Below, piece after piece: positions 6,244-6,348 of a DNA stretch of 6,348 bases. The notes beneath the pieces were generated by a model. The model searched no databases. It was not told the DNA's origin and saw only the letters and a list, made by a program, of their open reading frames with translations. The stretch is from the NCBI GenBank assembly GCA_041588495.1, contig JBFGWM010000165.1, positions 1 to 6,348 on the forward strand. Reading direction: 5' to 3'. Source of the DNA: JBFGWM01 sp041588495. Lineage in GTDB: Bacteria > Pseudomonadota > Gammaproteobacteria > Pseudomonadales > JBFGWM01. Every line of letters begins with the position of its first letter. The stretch's first letter is position 1. Position numbers and translations under genes: made by a program.

Positions 6244-6348
6244 GTAGAACGCGTGGTCCGGCGCACCGGGGGCTACCCTTTTTCGCCCGATTGCGGGAAA
6301 CTGGCGTTGGGGGGTAGACGCGCATGGCGCGGTTTTCTGACGAGGACC
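6244..6348. other. Foreign-looking sequence abutting the truncated ald
   Basis: In this stretch the minus strand should encode about 35 more residues of alanine dehydrogenase. I translated all three minus frames. The ald frame gives a Pro/Arg/Ala-rich peptide without stops but without family motifs; a second frame hits a stop (TAG) near 6274; the third is an arginine-rich shadow. Homology therefore ends at about 6243, with a few bases of uncertainty. The stretch contains a short T run (6279-6283) and the possible plus-strand gene start at 6324. I see no complete transposon end or target duplication, because the other side of the junction is outside the window. Confidence 0.5.
6324..6348 (+). 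CDS. Possible start of an unknown gene (first eight codons only)
   Basis: An ATG at 6324-6326 opens the peptide MARFSDED and continues to the window edge. A G-run followed by T (GGGGGGT, 6309-6315) lies nine bases upstream and could act as a ribosome site, and an in-frame TAG at 6315-6317 closes the frame just before the ATG. These features fit a real start, and the direction is opposite to every other gene here. Eight residues are too few to assign a family. No convincing promoter is visible upstream. It could equally be chance in GC-rich DNA. Confidence 0.3.

Noticed and set aside
6262..6285. Plus-strand terminator (GGGGGCTACCC followed by five T)
   Set aside because: Only three or four base pairs can form around the loop, too few for a stable hairpin; no plus-strand gene ends there in view.
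5846..6325. Minus-strand open frame of 159 codons overlapping ald
   Set aside because: It is an arginine-rich shadow frame of the conserved ald coding sequence and has no family resemblance of its own.
1..6348. CRISPR array, tRNA, or a new defence or mobile system
   Set aside because: No regularly spaced repeats, no tRNA-like fold, and almost all sequence is accounted for by known core genes; only the extreme right edge is unexplained.

Overview
The window reads as a housekeeping stretch of a GC-rich proteobacterial chromosome, most likely gammaproteobacterial. Evidence for this is the gene order ftsK-lolA-rarA-crcB-serS, all on the minus strand and tightly packed, which is a familiar gammaproteobacterial arrangement. 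All five proteins are also recognisable from conserved motifs. The high GC content, with G/C-ending codons, explains the many long but meaningless open frames on the other strand. I cannot name a genus.

Layout in transcription order (right to left). At the right edge (6244-6348) is about 105 bases that do not match the gene next to them; a new plus-strand reading frame may begin there at 6324. Next comes the C-terminal 58% or so of an alanine dehydrogenase gene (5602-6243), cut off abruptly at its 5' side. After a 63-base gap with a possible promoter comes ftsK (3196-5538), then lolA seven bases later (2478-3188), then rarA, whose start overlaps or nearly overlaps the lolA stop. A small GC-rich inverted repeat follows rarA, then crcB (716-1105). 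Last is serS (1-701), which runs off the left edge.

The genes cover linked core functions rather than one pathway: chromosome segregation at the division septum (FtsK), replication-fork maintenance (RarA), lipoprotein delivery to the outer membrane (LolA), fluoride export (CrcB) and seryl-tRNA charging (SerS). Their spacing (7 bases, overlap, 59 bases, 14 bases) suggests one transcript or a few overlapping ones.

I found no CRISPR array, tRNA, rRNA, complete mobile element or novel multi-gene system. The one real anomaly is the right edge. Alanine dehydrogenase homology stops near 6243, none of the three minus-strand frames continues it, and a plausible ribosome site plus ATG faces the opposite way. 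This fits an insertion or rearrangement boundary, or a chimeric contig end. There is no gene-free stretch longer than 300 bases.
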